In this document: positions 29,061 through 36,558 of the stretch, one piece after another | Layout of the letters: each line of letters starts with the position of its first letter | Numbering within the stretch: position 1 is the first letter of the stretch | Assembly (NCBI RefSeq): GCF_029369745.1 | Contig: NZ_CP120210.1 | Span: forward strand, 496,001-560,000 | Direction of reading: 5' to 3' | DNA length: 64,000 nt | Origin: Amycolatopsis sp. QT-25 | Lineage (GTDB): Bacteria; Actinomycetota; Actinomycetes; Mycobacteriales; Pseudonocardiaceae | Notes under the pieces: generated by a model | Told to the model about the DNA's origin: nothing | The model's input: the letters and a program-made list of their open reading frames with translations, nothing else | The model's database searches: none | Made by a program: the position numbers and the translations under genes

Positions 29061-30248
29061 ATGTACATCGAGCGGGTCCGGCTGGAGAACATCCGCGGCT
29101 TCAGTGGCGCCCGCGCCGTCGACCTCAAGTTGCCCGGACCCGGCTGGGTGGTGCTCGCCGGGCGCAACGGCTCGGGCAAGACCTCGCTGCTGCGGGCCAT
29201 CGCGGTCGCGGCGGCGCCGGACGTGGCCTGGGGGTTGTTGTCGGACGCCGGCAGCTGGATTTCGACGAATCAGACGTCGGGGTCGATCGAGTTGTCGGTG
29301 ATGCGCGAGGGGGGACCGGCGCCCGTCGAGGTCCGCTGGCTCGACTCCGGTCTGCTGCCGATCTCCGGGCTCCCGCCGGGTCAGCCGTTCTGCGCGGCGT
29401 ATGGGCCTTTCCGGCGGCTCGCGGGCGGGAGCGGGGAGGCCGAGTCGTGGATGCGCGGGGCGGGATCGCTGGCGCGGATGGCCAGCCTGTTCCACGAAGA
29501 CGCCTCGCTCGCCGAGGGGGTCACCTGGCTGATCAATCAGCATCTCCGTGCGCTGGAAGGGAAAGCGGGCGCGCGTGAGCTGAAGGACACGGCGCTGGGA
29601 ATCCTTGGCGATGGTCTTCTGCCTGGCGGTTACCGGATTCGGGACGTGGATTCGGACGGGCTCTGGGTCGAATACCGCGGTGACCGGTTCCCGCTGCGTG
29701 AGATGAGTGACGGCTACCGCACGGTGACGGCACTGGTGGTCGACCTGCTCAAGCAACTGAACGGCGCCGGGCTCGATCACGAGAGCCCCGGTGTCGTGAT
29801 CATCGACGAGGTCGACGCGCATCTTCACGTGTCGTGGCAGAAACGCATGGGGCCGTGGTTCAAGGCGCATTTCCCGCGCATCCAGTTCATCGTCACCACG
29901 CACAGCCCTTACGTCTGTCAGGCCGCCGATCCCGGTGGTCTCGTCCGCCTTTCCGGGCCCGACGAGGAAGTGCCGCCGCGCGTGGTCTCCGAGGAGTTGT
30001 ACGAGCGGGTCGTGTTCGGCTCCGGGGACGACGCCGTGCTGTCCGACCTTTTCGGCTTGGACACGCCTTATTCACCGCAGGCGGTCGAATTGCGGGAGCA
30101 TCTCGCCGAGCTCGAATTCCAGGTGGCTTCCGGCCGGGCGGACGCGAACGGCGTCCGGGAATGGGAGCGCCTCCGGGACATGTTGAGCAGTTCGCCGCCG
30201 AGCCGGGTCGACGAGGTGGCCAAGCGGTTCGAGGCCGAAGATCGGTGA
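29061..30248 (+). CDS. AAA/SMC-type ATPase, PtuA-like
   Basis: 395-residue ABC-type ATPase of the RecF/OLD-like group. It begins MYIERVRLENIRGFSG, has Walker A GRNGSGKTS at about 34-42, Walker B with VVIIDEVDAHLH near 245-256 and the H-loop FIVTTHSPYV. The signature region is MSDGYRTVTALVVDLL. There is no TOPRIM nuclease domain; instead the next gene, overlapping by 4 bp (GTGA), is an HNH nuclease. This ATPase plus HNH pairing is the architecture of Septu (PtuA/PtuB) antiphage systems and of retron-linked PtuAB. It is shorter than typical PtuA (about 500 or more), so the family assignment is inference. Confidence 0.75.
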   Translation: MYIERVRLENIRGFSGARAVDLKLPGPGWVVLAGRNGSGKTSLLRAIAVAAAPDVAWGLLSDAGSWISTNQTSGSIELSVMREGGPAPVEVRWLDSGLLPISGLPPGQPFCAAYGPFRRLAGGSGEAESWMRGAGSLARMASLFHEDASLAEGVTWLINQHLRALEGKAGARELKDTALGILGDGLLPGGYRIRDVDSDGLWVEYRGDRFPLREMSDGYRTVTALVVDLLKQLNGAGLDHESPGVVIIDEVDAHLHVSWQKRMGPWFKAHFPRIQFIVTTHSPYVCQAADPGGLVRLSGPDEEVPPRVVSEELYERVVFGSGDDAVLSDLFGLDTPYSPQAVELREHLAELEFQVASGRADANGVREWERLRDMLSSSPPSRVDEVAKRFEAEDR

Positions 30249-30985
30249 TCGGGCTTCGCCGGATCGCGCTGCCGGGGCGGGTGGTGGCCGATCTCGAAGA
30301 GCTGACCGCGCGGATCCCTGCCGGTGACAGCAGAGAAGCGCGACGGCTCTGGCGGGTTTCCCGCGCGGTGCGGCGTTCTTTGCGGGCGGCACTGGACGTC
30401 ATGGCCGCCGGCCGCGGCTACTGCATGTACTGCGGCGACGGCCTCGGGTCCACTGTGGACCATTTCGAGCCGATCGCCCGGAATCCGGGGCGCGCGTTCG
30501 ACTGGCTCAATCACGTGCTCGCCTGCGAGTACTGCAACAGCCACCACAAACGCGACCTGTTCCCGGTGGACGAAGACGGCAACAGTCTGCTGATCGACCC
30601 GACCGCCGAAGACCCGCTGGACCACCTGTTCCTGGTGCTGTCGATCGGGACCTATCGCGCGTTGACCGCGAAGGGCGAGCAGACCATCGAGGTGTGCGGG
30701 CTGAACCGCGCGCAACTGGCGCGCGGGCGGGAAACGGCGGTCACCCAGGTGAGCGCGCTCGTCCGGGGCTGGTGGACCGCGCGCGAACGCGGGGACGACC
30801 GGAGGCGGCGCGCGATGGTGTGGACGCTGCTCGACCAGCCGCACGCCGATGTCCTCCACGCGATGGTCCGGCAGGCGGGGATGCCGGGAGCCCGTGCCGT
30901 GTTCCGGGCGGACGACGAGCTCATCGACCTGCTTCGCGCACCGGAACTCACCGAAGACCTTCAGCTCTCCGGCGGGGCGGTATAG
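30245..30985 (+). CDS. HNH endonuclease, PtuB-like
   Basis: 246 residues. The HNH core is CMYCGDGLGSTVDHFEP at about 60-76 (zinc Cys60 and Cys63, catalytic Asp72-His73), then FDWLNHVLACEYCNSHHKRD with Asn89 and zinc Cys94 and Cys97, followed by LFP. This spacing matches the TIGR02646-type HNH proteins seen with PtuA ATPases. The remaining C-terminal 130 residues are helical, possibly for substrate or ATPase contact. GTG 30245 overlaps the ATPase stop. Its 3' end overlaps the convergent SRPBCC gene by 25 bp. Confidence 0.8.
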   Translation: MIGLRRIALPGRVVADLEELTARIPAGDSREARRLWRVSRAVRRSLRAALDVMAAGRGYCMYCGDGLGSTVDHFEPIARNPGRAFDWLNHVLACEYCNSHHKRDLFPVDEDGNSLLIDPTAEDPLDHLFLVLSIGTYRALTAKGEQTIEVCGLNRAQLARGRETAVTQVSALVRGWWTARERGDDRRRRAMVWTLLDQPHADVLHAMVRQAGMPGARAVFRADDELIDLLRAPELTEDLQLSGGAV

Positions 30986-31596
30986 GCGGCCAAGGTGGCG
31001 TCGGCGCGCGTGCGGGCGGTGGCCGCGTCCGTCCCGTTGGCGACATCGGCCTCGTACCAGGCCTCGTTGCTCAGGGTCATGAACCGCACCCCTGCTTCGC
31101 TGGTCATCCAGGCCACGGCCGCCTCGGGGTCGGTGGCCTCACCGGATCCGAGGTGCAGCGCGAGCCCGTTCAGCAGCATGTCCCAGCCGATGCCCACCGC
31201 ACCCGGCCCGAACTGGTTCCAGTGCTCGTTCGGGACGGCGGTGTGGTCGAGTTCGAATCGCGTGCGCCCGTCGGCCTCGGGGCTCAGCCGGAGCTCGATC
31301 CAGCTGACGTCGCCGCCGTACTCCCACGTCGCGGCGAAGCTCGTCGGCGGATCGCAGCGCTCGACGGTCCCGCTCGCGTTGCCTTCGAGCTGGTACTTGC
31401 CGCCGACGCGCAGCTCACCGCTGATCGGCAGGAACCAGCGCGGGATGCGCTCGGGATTGGTGCAGGCGTCCCAGAGATCGTCGAGGCCGGTGTCGTAGAC
31501 CTGACCGACCGTGGCCGTCACCGCCTCGCCCGCTTCCACCACACGTTTACCCAGCTTGCGCTGGACGGAGTTGATCTGCGTGGTCACGTCGACCAA
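30961..31596 (-). CDS. SRPBCC (AHSA1-type) domain protein
   Basis: About 211 residues. The AHSA1/START fold is seen in VYDTGLDDLWDACTNPERIPRWFLPISGELRVGGKYQLEGNASG, split across helix-grip strands, and TSFAATWEYGG with the later WIELRLSPEADGRTRFELDHTA. TTG 31596 has AAGGAG 6 nt before it; GTG 31611 is an in-frame alternative without such a site. The family binds small hydrophobic ligands or acts as stress proteins and often pairs with ArsR regulators; none is present here. A perfect palindrome lies about 45 bp upstream. Confidence 0.85.
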   Translation of the reverse strand: MVDVTTQINSVQRKLGKRVVEAGEAVTATVGQVYDTGLDDLWDACTNPERIPRWFLPISGELRVGGKYQLEGNASGTVERCDPPTSFAATWEYGGDVSWIELRLSPEADGRTRFELDHTAVPNEHWNQFGPGAVGIGWDMLLNGLALHLGSGEATDPEAAVAWMTSEAGVRFMTLSNEAWYEADVANGTDAATARTRADATLAAYTAPPES

Positions 31597-31638
31597 GGGT
31601 GTCTCCTTCACACGACTTCCGCCAAAGTATCAGTAGAA

Positions 31639-31650
31639 GCTTATATAAGC
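31639..31650. promoter_or_regulatory. 12-bp palindrome upstream of the SRPBCC gene
   Basis: GCTTATATAAGC is a perfect 12-bp palindrome in an AT-rich spot about 43 bp before TTG 31596 (minus strand). AHSA1 genes are often controlled by ArsR-type repressors that bind such AT-rich palindromes, so it is a candidate operator. Confidence 0.4.
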
Positions 31651-31656
31651 CAGAAT

Positions 31657-31687
31657 GAAAAGGGCGCCCGGTTCGGCCCGGACGCCC
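31657..31687 (-). terminator. Intrinsic terminator of the secreted-protein gene
   Basis: Read on the minus strand, GGGCG-t-CCGG pairs with CCGG-g-CGCCC around a short loop and is followed by TTTT. It lies about 20 bp past the stop of the gene at 31705-32364. Confidence 0.7.
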
Positions 31688-31704
31688 CTTCCCGGCGGGT
31701 TGGC

Positions 31705-32364
31705 TTACCGAATGGGGGAGCAGGCCGTGCGTCCGACGACCACTTCGCCGGTGATGTCCGACGCCGGGGCGAACTCGATGCGCAGCATGGTCAGCGCGAT
31801 GCTGCCGTCACCCGGCGACGTCTGCTCGTTGAAGATCGCCTCGGCGAGCAGGGTCCCGTCGGACTTGGTGATCGGCTTGACGTAGCCGACCGGCACGGGG
31901 GACGGCAGGGTGCCGAGTCCGCTCGCGCCACCGTAGGTCCAGCTCGCGTTCGTGCCGGCCCGCGTGGCCGTGCAGGTGACCGAGTAGGACCCGACCTCGA
32001 TCCGCGGGCCGCTCGACGAGACGAGCGCCGACAGCTCGAAGTTCTGCCCCTTGGCCTCCGATTTCGTCGAGGTCACGTCGTTTTCGGGAGCGACGACGGT
32101 GGTCGTGCACGTCGACGTGCCGCCACCGAACGTGACCCCGGTTCTGGTCACGACCCCGGACGAGTTGCTCGTCGGCCCCTCGACCGCGCAGTCGGCGAGC
32201 GACGAGATCGAGATCGGCGCCGAGGTGCCCTGGGTGAAGCCGGCGGAGCCGAGCGAGGCCACGCCCGCCGGGTTCGACGCGGCGGCCGGTGTCACCCCGG
32301 CGCCGAGACCCGCCAGCAGCAGCGCGCCGACCAGGGCTGCCCGGCCGGCGATGGTGCTACGCAA
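31705..32364 (-). CDS. Small secreted protein of unknown function
   Basis: 219 residues with a clear signal peptide: RSTIAGRAALVGALLLAGLGAG then AAASN. The mature part is rich in Ser, Thr and Gly, with paired cysteines (ADCAVEGPT and TSTCTTTVV; YSVTCTATRAG and GRTACSPIR), suggesting a disulfide-bonded beta-sandwich. TTG 32364 is chosen because GAGGAGG lies upstream and no other in-frame start fits. I do not recognise the family. It may be a surface or extracellular structural protein. Confidence 0.75.
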   Translation of the reverse strand: MRSTIAGRAALVGALLLAGLGAGVTPAAASNPAGVASLGSAGFTQGTSAPISISSLADCAVEGPTSNSSGVVTRTGVTFGGGTSTCTTTVVAPENDVTSTKSEAKGQNFELSALVSSSGPRIEVGSYSVTCTATRAGTNASWTYGGASGLGTLPSPVPVGYVKPITKSDGTLLAEAIFNEQTSPGDGSIALTMLRIEFAPASDITGEVVVGRTACSPIR

Positions 32365-32511
32365 TTCACGTCCTCCTCATGTGCGGGAGAGCGAGCCGAG
32401 TCGGCCGCTCTTCCTTTGGCATCACTATCTGCGGTCGGATTCGCCCGTTGCGCGCGTGACGGTCGTTTCACTCGGCCGTGGCGCAGGGGCACCCGTTGGA
32501 TATTCGGATTC

Positions 32512-32523
32512 GTATTCGAATAC
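32512..32523. promoter_or_regulatory. Palindrome GTATTCGAATAC in a divergent promoter region
   Basis: Perfect 12-bp palindrome, overlapped by a second imperfect inverted repeat GAATACAG-GT-CTGTATATTC (32518-32537). It ends 20 bp before ATG 32544 and lies in the 179-bp gap between divergent genes. A regulator site overlapping the promoter of the DUF6204-like gene is likely; the regulator is unknown. Confidence 0.45.
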
Positions 32524-32543
32524 AGGTCTGTATATTCAGCGTC

Positions 32544-32849
32544 ATGCCGACCTATCGCGTTCTTGTCAGCGGCAAGTTCGACCATCCCGACACCGCCACC
32601 CGGGCCCGGCTCCTCGCCGAGCTGGATGAGCACCAGGCGATGGGGTTCACGGAGGACGGCCTGCTCACCTACAGCGCGCACCTCGGCGCGTTCACCTTCC
32701 GCGTCACGCTTCGCGGCGAAGAGGAACGCGACGTGCTCGACGAAGCCGAGCTGAAGGTCATGGAGCTGCTGGACGCCAAGGGGTATCCGTACCGGGACGT
32801 CGTGGGGAAGGCGACCTGCATGGACGACATCAAGATCCGCCGCCGCTGA
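32544..32849 (+). CDS. DUF6204-like small protein
   Basis: 101 residues. ATG 32544 gives MPTYRVLVSGKFDHPDTATR; the upstream extension in the same frame would run through the operator palindrome and is rejected. Motifs LLAELDEHQAMGFTEDGLLTYSAHLGAFTFRV are typical of the actinobacterial DUF6204 group, small alpha/beta proteins of unknown role. Many such genes sit under TetR-type regulators; here only the operator-like palindrome is visible. Confidence 0.7.
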   Translation: MPTYRVLVSGKFDHPDTATRARLLAELDEHQAMGFTEDGLLTYSAHLGAFTFRVTLRGEEERDVLDEAELKVMELLDAKGYPYRDVVGKATCMDDIKIRRR

Positions 32850-33055
32850 GACGTCAGACGCCGACCACGAGCACGACCACGCCGGAATCGTCCGTACTTC
32901 CCCCTGGGTCCCCGGTCCGCCCCGAAGCGGGAGGGATACTCGGCGGGGGTGTCATCTTCGTCACCGTTTCCCCTGGACAGCACGTCAACAGGCCTCAGCG
33001 GCTAGCCACTACGCTGGAAGCAACCCCGAACGGTGTCAAAGAGAGCGGAGCCGAC

Positions 33056-34087
33056 GTGTCTGTGTCTTCACCTGCCCCAGGTGGTGCCATCGAGGACCTG
33101 CGCGCGTCCGTGGGGCTCCAGCTCGCCGACGAGCAGCTCCTGCGCACCCTCGCGACCGGTCTCGCCGACGTCGAGACCCTGCTCCGCGAGGTCGTCCGCA
33201 GTGACGTCAAGGCCGTCGAGGACGCCGCTTCACATCTGGTCGAGGCGGGGGGCAAGCGTTTCCGCCCGCTGTTCACGCTGCTGGCCTCGCAGTTCGGGCC
33301 GAAGCAGGGCGACCAGGTGGTCATCGCCGCCGCGGCCGTCGAGCTGGTGCACCTCGCGACGCTGTACCACGACGACGTGATGGACGAGGCGACGATGCGC
33401 CGCGGCGCGGAGAGCGTCAACGCCCGCTGGGACAACACCATCGCCATCCTGACCGGCGACTTCCTGTTCGCGCACGCCTCGCGCCTGGTCGCCGACCTCG
33501 GCACCGACGCGGCCCGGATCATCGCCGAGACCTTCGGTGAGCTGGTCACCGGCCAGATGCGCGAGACGGTCGGCCCGGCCGACGGCGACGACGCGGTCGA
33601 GCACTACCTCACGGTCATCGCCCAGAAGACCGGTTCGCTGATCGCCACCTCCGGCCGGTTCGGCGGGATGATGTCCGGCGCGCCCGACCACTACATCGAC
33701 GCGCTCCGCCGCTTCGGCGACATCATCGGGACGGCGTTCCAGATCTCCGACGACGTCATCGACATCGCGTCCGCTTCGGACGAGCTCGGCAAGGCGCAAG
33801 GCACAGATCTGCGCGAAGGCGTCCGTACGCTTCCGATGCTGTACGCGCTGGCCGACCCGGCCACCGACCCGCGTCTGGTCGAGCTGCTGTCGGGGCCGAT
33901 CTCCGACGACAAGCTCGTCGCGGAGGCCTTGGACCTGCTGCGGGCCTCGTCCGGCCTCGAACGCGCACGCGAAACTCTTTCCGACTACGCTCGTCGGGCG
34001 CGTGCCGAACTCGCGGCGCTGCCCGCGTCGCCCGCCCGGGACGCCTGCGAATCGGTCGCCGACTACCTGGTCGCACGAACGCATTGA
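33056..34087 (+). CDS. grcC: Polyprenyl diphosphate synthase (menaquinone side chain)
   Basis: Trans-isoprenyl diphosphate synthase, 343 residues, expected to build the long prenyl chain of menaquinone. The first Asp-rich motif is DDVMDEATMRRG, the second SDDVIDI, with GGKRFRPLFTLL at the isopentenyl-diphosphate site. GTG 33056 is the first good start. In mycobacteria grcC1 (Rv0562) directly follows menJ; here it is about 24 kb away, on the same strand. Chain length cannot be read with confidence from the sequence. Confidence 0.92.
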   Translation: MSVSSPAPGGAIEDLRASVGLQLADEQLLRTLATGLADVETLLREVVRSDVKAVEDAASHLVEAGGKRFRPLFTLLASQFGPKQGDQVVIAAAAVELVHLATLYHDDVMDEATMRRGAESVNARWDNTIAILTGDFLFAHASRLVADLGTDAARIIAETFGELVTGQMRETVGPADGDDAVEHYLTVIAQKTGSLIATSGRFGGMMSGAPDHYIDALRRFGDIIGTAFQISDDVIDIASASDELGKAQGTDLREGVRTLPMLYALADPATDPRLVELLSGPISDDKLVAEALDLLRASSGLERARETLSDYARRARAELAALPASPARDACESVADYLVARTH

Positions 34088-34102
34088 CAAAGGGCAGGTT
34101 AG

Positions 34103-35419
34103 ATGTCCATTTTCGGACAGGTTTGGCTGTGGAGTCTGCTGGCGTTCGTCGTCGGCGCGCTGCTCACCTGGCTGGTGCTGGTGGTCCCGGCGCGCAAGCG
34201 CATCCGTGAGCTGGAAAGTTCGCTGGCCACCGCGCACGCCGAGACGTCCCGGCTGCCCGCCGGGGTGAGCGTCGGCGCGGGCGCCGCGGCCGTCGCCGGC
34301 GGCACCGCGTACCTCGCGAAGCCGTCGCACGACGAGCTGGACGAGGAGTTCGCGGCGGTCGAGGAGCCGAAGCACGCGTACCCCGAGACGCTCACCGAGC
34401 AGGAACCCGCGCAGCAGTGGACCGAACCTGCCGAAGAGCCTGCCCAGGACGCCGTCGAGGAACCCGTCGAGGAACCCGTCGCCACCACGACGCAGACCTT
34501 CGAGCCCGAAGAAGAGTACGAGGCCGAGTACCGTACGGCGCCCCAGACCGACCGGGAGCCGGACCCGGAGCCCGAACCGGAACACCCGGCCGAGCGGACG
34601 CAGTACATCCCGGCGGCCCAGCAACCGGAACCCGAGCCGGAGCCGGAACCCGAGCCCGAGCCGGGGAACCCGTACGTCACCGCGGCCACCGAGTACCTCC
34701 AGCCCGCGTCGAAGCTGGACGTCGAGCCCGAACCTCAGCGGCCTTCGCCGAACGAAGCGCCGTACCGGTCCCGCCTGGAGATGCAGCTCGACCCGGAAGG
34801 CGTCGAGACGCAGCCGGAACCGGTGTCGCTGTTCAGCCCCGCGTCACGCGTGGAGACGGAGCAGGCGCCCGTCGAGACCAACTGGTTCGAGCGCGAAGAA
34901 GAGCTGCACGATCCACCCGAGTACGCCTTCGGTTCCGGCGAAGAAGCGCGGGCAGGTCTCCACGACTCGGAGCCCGAGACACCCGCCGAGGCCACCCAGG
35001 TGCTGCCCAAGCGCACGCCCCGGGGCGCGGTCCGCGGTGGTTTCGAGCCGCCGCAGCCGATCCAGCCGTCCATGCGGGCGATCGAACGTCGTGAGCCGGA
35101 ACTGTCCGGCGGGCAGAGCGGTTCGCTGTTCGAGCCCGCCGTCCACCCCGGCGACGCGATGCCGGCGCCGGAGCCGCCGCCCGCGCGGCAGGTCGCCGCT
35201 CCCGTGGCCGAGTCCGTTCCGCCCGGCCCGTTCGGTCCCGGATCGGCGATGCCGCGGCCGGGTGGCGGTCGCCCCGCCGACGACTTCGCGGTCAAGGCCA
35301 GCGTGACGGCCCTGCGGTACTGCGCCGAGGACTCGCCGCAGTTCCCGAAGATGGTCGCGGAGGTCTGGTTCCGCACGGCCGCCGACGCGGAGCGCGTGGG
35401 CTTCCGTCCTCTCAGCTGA
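34103..35419 (+). CDS. Membrane-anchored acidic protein with C-terminal small conserved domain
   Basis: 438 residues, 15 bp after the prenyl synthase and so probably co-transcribed. One N-terminal helix (about 7-29), then a long acidic, Pro/Glu-rich disordered region containing the run of EP dipeptides near 170-192. The last 45 residues, VKASVTALRYC through PKMVAEVWFRTAADAERVGF, look like the short Trp-Phe-containing domain that ends several actinobacterial envelope proteins (similar to the 'sunset' domain). I do not know its function. The layout suggests a tether holding a small binding domain away from the membrane. Confidence 0.7.
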   Translation: MSIFGQVWLWSLLAFVVGALLTWLVLVVPARKRIRELESSLATAHAETSRLPAGVSVGAGAAAVAGGTAYLAKPSHDELDEEFAAVEEPKHAYPETLTEQEPAQQWTEPAEEPAQDAVEEPVEEPVATTTQTFEPEEEYEAEYRTAPQTDREPDPEPEPEHPAERTQYIPAAQQPEPEPEPEPEPEPGNPYVTAATEYLQPASKLDVEPEPQRPSPNEAPYRSRLEMQLDPEGVETQPEPVSLFSPASRVETEQAPVETNWFEREEELHDPPEYAFGSGEEARAGLHDSEPETPAEATQVLPKRTPRGAVRGGFEPPQPIQPSMRAIERREPELSGGQSGSLFEPAVHPGDAMPAPEPPPARQVAAPVAESVPPGPFGPGSAMPRPGGGRPADDFAVKASVTALRYCAEDSPQFPKMVAEVWFRTAADAERVGFRPLS

Positions 35420-35421
35420 CA

Positions 35422-35480
35422 AACGCCATGAAAGGTCCTTTCCTTGCAAATTTCGCAAGGAAAGGACCTTTCATGGCGTT
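35422..35480. terminator. 26-bp perfect hairpin between convergent genes
   Basis: AACGCCATGAAAGG... pairs without mismatch with ...CCTTTCATGGCGTT over 26 bp around the loop AAATTTC. It separates the acidic membrane protein from the convergent korB stop. Likely a bidirectional terminator, and clearly related in sequence to the repeat inside nuoG. Confidence 0.85.
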
Positions 35481-35490
35481 CGGGACGGGA

Positions 35491-36558
35491 CTAGCTGAGG
35501 ACGGTCCAGGTGTCCTTGCCGCGCAGCAGGCCCTGCAGATCGGGCTTGCGGGTGGCCTGGGCCTCCGCGACCTGGGCACGCGCCTGGTCGTCGTAGGTGG
35601 GCCGCTCGACCTGCCGCAGGATGCCCGTCGGCACGTGGTTCAGGTTCTGGTCGCCGATCCGCGACAGCGCGAACGCGTACGACGTGTCCTCGATCGCCGG
35701 ATCGTGCACGACGAGGTTCTCCTCGCCGATGTTGGCGACCTTCCCCACTTCCAGTCCGGCCCAGCCGCCGCGCGTGACCCCGTATTCACCCTGCGGGCCG
35801 AATTTGATCGGCTCGCCCGCCTTCAGCGGGATGAGCCTGCTCGCGGCCTCGTCCTTGTCCTTGAGGACGTCGAAGGCGCCGTCGTTGAAGATCGGGCAGT
35901 TCTGGTAGATCTCCACCAGTGCCGATCCGCGGTGCTTCGCGGCGGCCTCCAGCACCTCGGTCAGGCCCTTGCGGTCCGAGTCGAGCGCGCGGCCCACGAA
36001 CGACGCCTCGGCGCCGATCGCCAGCGAAAGCGGGTTGAACGGGGTGTCGACCGAGCCCATCGGGGTGGACTTCGTGACCATGCCCGGCCCGGACGTCGGC
36101 GAGTACTGACCCTTGGTGAGGCCGTAGATCCGGTTGTTGAACAGCAGGATCTTGATGTTCACGTTGCGCCGCAACGCGTGGATCAGGTGGTTGCCGCCGA
36201 TGGACAACGCGTCGCCGTCCCCGGTGACGACCCACACCGACAGATCCGGCCGGGCGGTCGCGAGCCCGGTCGCGATCGACGGCGCGCGGCCGTGGATCGA
36301 GTGCATGCCGTAGGTGTTCAGGTAGTACGGGAACCGGGACGAGCAGCCGATACCCGAGATGAACACGATGTTCTCGCGCTTGAGCCCCAGCGTCGGCAGG
36401 AACGACTGCACGGCGTTGAGCACGACGTAGTCCCCGCAGCCGGGACACCAGCGGACCTCCTGGTCCGACTTGTAGTCCTTCGCCTTCTGCGGTTCGGTCT
36501 CGGTCGGCACCAGGTCCAGGCCGCCGAGGGTGGGGATCCCCAGGTCGATCGCGGTCAC
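35491..36558 (-). CDS. korB: 2-oxoglutarate:ferredoxin oxidoreductase, beta subunit
   Basis: TPP-binding subunit, 355 residues. VRWCPGCGDYVVL carries cluster-ligand cysteines, with a further one in GIGCSSRFPYY. The TPP motif is GDGDALSIGGNHLIHALRRN. Together with KorA it converts 2-oxoglutarate and CoA to succinyl-CoA with reduction of ferredoxin, an oxidative TCA step used by mycobacteria and relatives in parallel to the dehydrogenase complex. GTG 36558 overlaps the korA stop by 4 bp. Confidence 0.95.
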   Translation of the reverse strand: MTAIDLGIPTLGGLDLVPTETEPQKAKDYKSDQEVRWCPGCGDYVVLNAVQSFLPTLGLKRENIVFISGIGCSSRFPYYLNTYGMHSIHGRAPSIATGLATARPDLSVWVVTGDGDALSIGGNHLIHALRRNVNIKILLFNNRIYGLTKGQYSPTSGPGMVTKSTPMGSVDTPFNPLSLAIGAEASFVGRALDSDRKGLTEVLEAAAKHRGSALVEIYQNCPIFNDGAFDVLKDKDEAASRLIPLKAGEPIKFGPQGEYGVTRGGWAGLEVGKVANIGEENLVVHDPAIEDTSYAFALSRIGDQNLNHVPTGILRQVERPTYDDQARAQVAEAQATRKPDLQGLLRGKDTWTVLS

